Of a stretch of DNA of 34,308 nt, positions 32,221 through 34,308 are shown one piece after another; position 1 is the stretch's first letter; the number at the start of each line of letters is the position of its first letter. Location of the stretch: the IMG/VR virus record IMGVR_UViG_3300034072_001334, positions 1 to 34,308 of that record. One strand, written 5' to 3'. Below the pieces are notes generated by a model, which had not been told where the DNA came from, made no database searches, and saw nothing but the letters and a program-made list of their open reading frames with translations. This stretch comes from a virus. The translations under genes were made by a program, and so were the position numbers.

Positions 32221-32311
32221 GTTAGACACGTCATACACGAGGTTGAGCTTCAACGAAGTTAGACACCTTAGACGCGATGTTGCAAATCCCGAAAGTTAGA
32301 CAGCCTAGACA
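32221..32311. repeat. Three direct repeats with exact 37-bp period (iteron/operator-like)
   Basis: GTTAGACA occurs at 32221, 32258 and 32295. Each copy carries a second TAGACA-like half 9 bp on (CATACA, TAGACG, TAGACA). The rest of the unit is partly conserved (CGA-GTTG, CGAA). The third copy runs up to the ATG of the winged-helix gene. Confidence 0.75.
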
Positions 32312-32776
32312 ATGATGTATCGCCCGCGCCTTTCTAGCAGTCACCTTCTTGTCATGGATGCCCTCCACCGTGCGCCACCAGCCGGGATGAACGTTGCCAG
32401 GTTGTTGGAGGAATTTCACGGCGAGATGTCGCGGTCCACGGTCAACAATGCGCTGGCCGCGTTCATGAAGGCTGGCCTGATCGTCCGGTCGAAGGTCGAG
32501 CCGTATCACTACTGGATCGCCAGCGACCTGGACGACGATCAGCGAGCATGGTTGGCCGAGGCGTCGGCGGCGTTCGAGGAAATGATCGGCGAGCCTCTCG
32601 CCCAGGTCGATCATTCGGTGGAACGTCAGGAAGCGGAAGTGGAGCCAGTGCGCGCAAAACGGTCACGCCACAGGGTCGCCCCGGAAGCCCCCGCGCCAAT
32701 ACCGCGAACCCGTTCCAAGCAACCCTCCAGGAAGGAACTGCGCGCGCAGGGTCGCCTGAAACCTTTCACGTGGTGA
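32312..32776 (+). CDS. Winged-helix DNA-binding protein (154 aa)
   Basis: ATG 32312 or 32315. Residues about 8-75 form a winged helix: LVMDALHRAPPAGMNVARLLEEF, SRSTVNNALAAFMKAGLIVRSK and a wing ending YHYWIAS. The C-terminal half is basic and disordered (RAKRSRHRV, SKQPSRKELR). It has the size and look of a phage regulator or replication accessory protein. The repeats that end at its start codon suggest autoregulation, or that it binds these repeats as an initiator. Confidence 0.65.
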   Translation: MMYRPRLSSSHLLVMDALHRAPPAGMNVARLLEEFHGEMSRSTVNNALAAFMKAGLIVRSKVEPYHYWIASDLDDDQRAWLAEASAAFEEMIGEPLAQVDHSVERQEAEVEPVRAKRSRHRVAPEAPAPIPRTRSKQPSRKELRAQGRLKPFTW

Positions 32777-32899
32777 TCGTCTCACCGGCGCCCGCTGCGC
32801 TCGATCGTATCACCCCACCCGTCGCCAGGTCGATATATCTTTACTGTGGAAAAACAGGCGGTTGAAGCCTATCTGGGCGGTCCACTTATGGAGGACACG

Positions 32900-33079
32900 A
32901 TGGCTGAACAACCGAAGACCTTGGCCGAACTCATACGCGCATGGTTCGATGTATCCGAAGGCACAATCGACATGATCCAGGCACAAGGCCTGTTGCGCGC
33001 ACTGGATGGTGAATTTCAGCAGCGCGACGATCGGATTGCAGCCCTCGAAGCTGAAATCGAGAAACTGAAGAGGCTGTAA
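32900..33079 (+). CDS. Small coiled-coil protein (59 aa)
   Basis: ATG 32900 with TGGAGGACACG just before it; an in-frame ATG at 32888 overlaps that ribosome site. The product is one helical hairpin with a C-terminal coiled coil (QQRDDRIAALEAEIEKLKRL). It lies directly left of the origin-like repeats. The family is not recognised; a role in replication or its control is possible from position only. Confidence 0.55.
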   Translation: MAEQPKTLAELIRAWFDVSEGTIDMIQAQGLLRALDGEFQQRDDRIAALEAEIEKLKRL

Positions 33080-33098
33080 GGCCTCCAGGGCGCGTGTA

Positions 33099-33176
33099 AC
33101 TACCACAACTACCACGCACTACCACAACAAACTCTAATAAAAACAATAACTTCGGTAGTGTGGTAGTTGTGGTAGT
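33099..33176. repeat. Long inverted repeat, 25/23-nt arms
   Basis: Left arm 33099-33123 (three ACTACC units) and right arm 33154-33176 are near-perfect reverse complements with one 2-nt difference, around a 30-nt AT-rich loop. Confidence 0.8.
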
Positions 33177-33351
33177 AGTTTCATAATAGAAATAGAAAAA
33201 AATAAAATACTCATCAGTGATATGAAACCACTACTTCAACTACCACACTACCACATATATGAATAAATGGCGGATTTCCGTGGTTTTCGATGAACATATT
33301 GGCGATTTCACTACCACACCAACTACCACAGCGCCACCACGAACTACCACA
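33099..33351. repeat. ACTACCACA repeat cluster in AT-rich DNA, candidate replication origin
   Basis: ACTACCAC(A/G) occurs at 33099, 33108, 33118, 33239, 33247, 33310, 33322 and 33343, and reversed at 33159 and 33168. AT-rich blocks lie at 33178-33222 and 33370-33412. No gene is seen in 33080-33442. The next gene is a VapE-like replication gene. Iterons plus an AT-rich stretch beside replication genes are the usual look of an origin. Confidence 0.65.
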
Positions 33352-33430
33352 CCGCCGATCTCGATCGAAATATTCCTGAATTTTTTACGAAAAAAAAATA
33401 GACGGATTTAATTTTCTGCGGCATATTTGC

Positions 33431-33436
33431 TAAATA
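33431..33436 (+). promoter_or_regulatory. TAAATA start-proximal motif, replication side
   Basis: TTGCTAAATAATACTGATG, 6 nt before ATG 33443. It is the only copy in the rightward replication region. Confidence 0.5.
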
Positions 33437-33442
33437 ATACTG

Positions 33443-33625
33443 ATGGCTGATGCGGAACAGATGTCATCTCTAAAGCATTGGTCATCGACTCCCGTAGAGT
33501 ATCATCCAAGAATTAGGGTTCGGCTTTCCGCATCGCCGGACCCTTTTTCTTTTTGGATGAACTACGAAGGACATGATCACAGAAATTATCTCTACCCTGG
33601 CCGCCCAACGTGCGAGCGGCGATAG
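33443..33625 (+). CDS. Possible leader ORF containing a terminator (60 aa)
   Basis: ATG 33443 lies 6 nt after TAAATA. The 60-codon frame (MADAEQMSSLKHW) overlaps the VapE-like start by 53 nt, and a terminator hairpin lies in its second half. No family is recognised. It may be a chance frame or a leader whose translation affects termination. Confidence 0.35.
   Translation: MADAEQMSSLKHWSSTPVEYHPRIRVRLSASPDPFSFWMNYEGHDHRNYLYPGRPTCERR
33515..33555 (+). terminator. Intrinsic terminator between TAAATA motif and VapE-like gene
   Basis: AGGGTTCGGC pairs with GCCGGACCCT (10 bp, one T-G pair) with a 10-nt loop, followed by TTTTCTTTTT. It ends 18 nt before ATG 33573. Confidence 0.75.
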
Positions 33626-34183
33626 CATTACCGTCACCGACATCTTCCGCCTGATCGACGATCTCGACCAGGACTTGCGCGCAGTGTGCGATTGGGCCGT
33701 GCCCGCGATCTGCACCAAGAGCGAGTGGAACCGCGCCCTGGCGCGCGAGAAGCGTAATCGGACCCTCATTGAAATCTTCGGCGCTGTGCCGACCGATGCC
33801 ATGGACTTCGTCGAGCGCTACAGCGCAGCGAAGCTGGTGACGATCTACTTCGACGGTCGGATTACCATGGTGCCGCCCGATCGCGCGGATATCGAACACG
33901 TAGAACGCTCACGCTGGGCGCGGCTTTGTCGGATTGCGGCCGAGAAGCTGAACCTGGATTATTCGCGAGTTGCGATGGACGACGCCTGTGACGAATATTT
34001 CGAGCGCGAGCAGGCCGCGCGTCGTGTGAAGGTGATGTCGGCCATCAGCCATAACCCTGCGGCCAAGTTCGACTGGCTCGCCCTGGCGCAGGCGACATGT
34101 GCCGTGGACAACCTCCACTTTGCCGCCGCCATGATGCAGCATTTCATGTGGCAGGTAAAACGCAAGGAAGCGGCCCTCCCGAT
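33573..34183 (+). pseudogene. VapE-like replication protein, interrupted by an IS256 element
   Basis: ATG 33573 with GAAGGAC upstream (MITEIISTLAAQRASGD). The 203 residues before the IS include an N-terminal domain, a helical ISHNPAAKFDWLALAQ region, and HFAAAMMQHFMWQVKRK, which resembles the stretch just before the P-loop in virulence-associated E (VapE) primase/helicase proteins. The expected GxxGxGKS would follow but is replaced by IS sequence from about 34184. The frame happens to stay open to the window end but then no longer reads as VapE. Loss of this protein would probably prevent normal phage replication. Confidence 0.65.
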
Positions 34184-34308
34184 GGGACTGTCAGGATTTC
34201 CGTGTGTGGCCGGGCATAATGGGCAACAAGGAGTCCCACTATGTCACGACGCAAAGAACCTGCCATACCGAATGAGCTTCTCGATCAGCTTTTGGCGGGC
34301 GGCGCTGC
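34184..34308 (+). mobile_element. IS256-family insertion sequence, left end
   Basis: The putative terminal repeat begins GGGACTGTCAGGATTTCCGT at 34184. A short leader and a transposase start follow. The right end, the second inverted repeat and the target duplication are outside the window, so the exact boundary is approximate. Confidence 0.7.
34241..34308 (+). CDS. IS256-family transposase, N-terminal fragment
   Basis: ATG 34241 with AAGGAG upstream. The visible residues, MSRRKEPAIPNELLDQLLAG, are the conserved opening of IS256-family DDE transposases (R-K-x-P-x-I-P-x-x-L-L-D-Q-L-L). The catalytic part lies beyond the window. Confidence 0.8.
   Translation, partial: MSRRKEPAIPNELLDQLLAGGA

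Noticed and set aside
32221-32311. 37-bp periodic repeats considered as a CRISPR array
   Set aside because: Only about 9-17 bases are conserved per unit, there are three units, and no cas genes are present; operator or iteron repeats fit better.
569-33436. TAAATA taken as true T4-type late promoters
   Set aside because: The core hexamer is similar, but the two bases before it vary and no gp55- or gp33-like gene is seen, so only the looser claim of a -10-like element is kept.

Overview
The window looks like an inserted siphovirus-type prophage in a GC-rich alphaproteobacterium, most likely a sphingomonad. The host assignment is an inference from the RadC sequence and the GC-rich coding style. 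The host gene at the left edge is a radC cut off near residue 138, just where its JAB/MPN domain begins. Everything to its right reads as phage until an IS256-family element starts at about 34184.

Layout. (1) 579-1236: three small rightward genes of unknown function. (2) 29725 down to 1246: the leftward late region. In transcription order it holds TerS, a serine recombinase, an accessory block (HigBA toxin-antitoxin plus two rightward genes), an HNH protein, TerL, a DUF4055 portal, a MuF-like head protein, a probable scaffold, the major capsid, four head-tail connector genes, the tail tube, the G/GT tail chaperones with a -1 frameshift, the tape measure, two tail-tip proteins, a 2498-residue J-like fibre, a stand-alone copy of the fibre tip, and a lysis block with a GH24 lysozyme that looks frameshifted. 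A rightward PIN-like gene sits between the tail-tip genes and the fibre. (3) 29808-34183: the rightward early/replication region. It holds a GIY-YIG-like protein, two zinc-ribbon proteins, a DUF2971 protein, a winged-helix protein preceded by 37-bp repeats, a coiled-coil protein, an origin-like repeat cluster, and a VapE-like replication gene cut by the IS.

Main observation. The hexamer TAAATA occurs 17 times on the coding strand just upstream of phage genes. In 12 cases it lies only 4-6 nt before a start codon, and I found no other copy on either strand by eye. That spacing fits a -10 element driving leaderless mRNAs. Two copies come right after intrinsic terminators. The scaffold, capsid, tail tube, chaperone and recombinase genes have the same hexamer but longer leaders. 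I infer a phage-wide late promoter set that fires nearly gene by gene; the factor that reads it is not identified here.

Other observations: five copies of a 19-bp palindrome around the toxin-antitoxin genes, a terminator between higB and higA, 37-bp direct repeats at a winged-helix gene, and at least ten ACTACCACA-type repeats with a long inverted repeat in AT-rich DNA. All calls come from reading sequence and translations; no database search was run.
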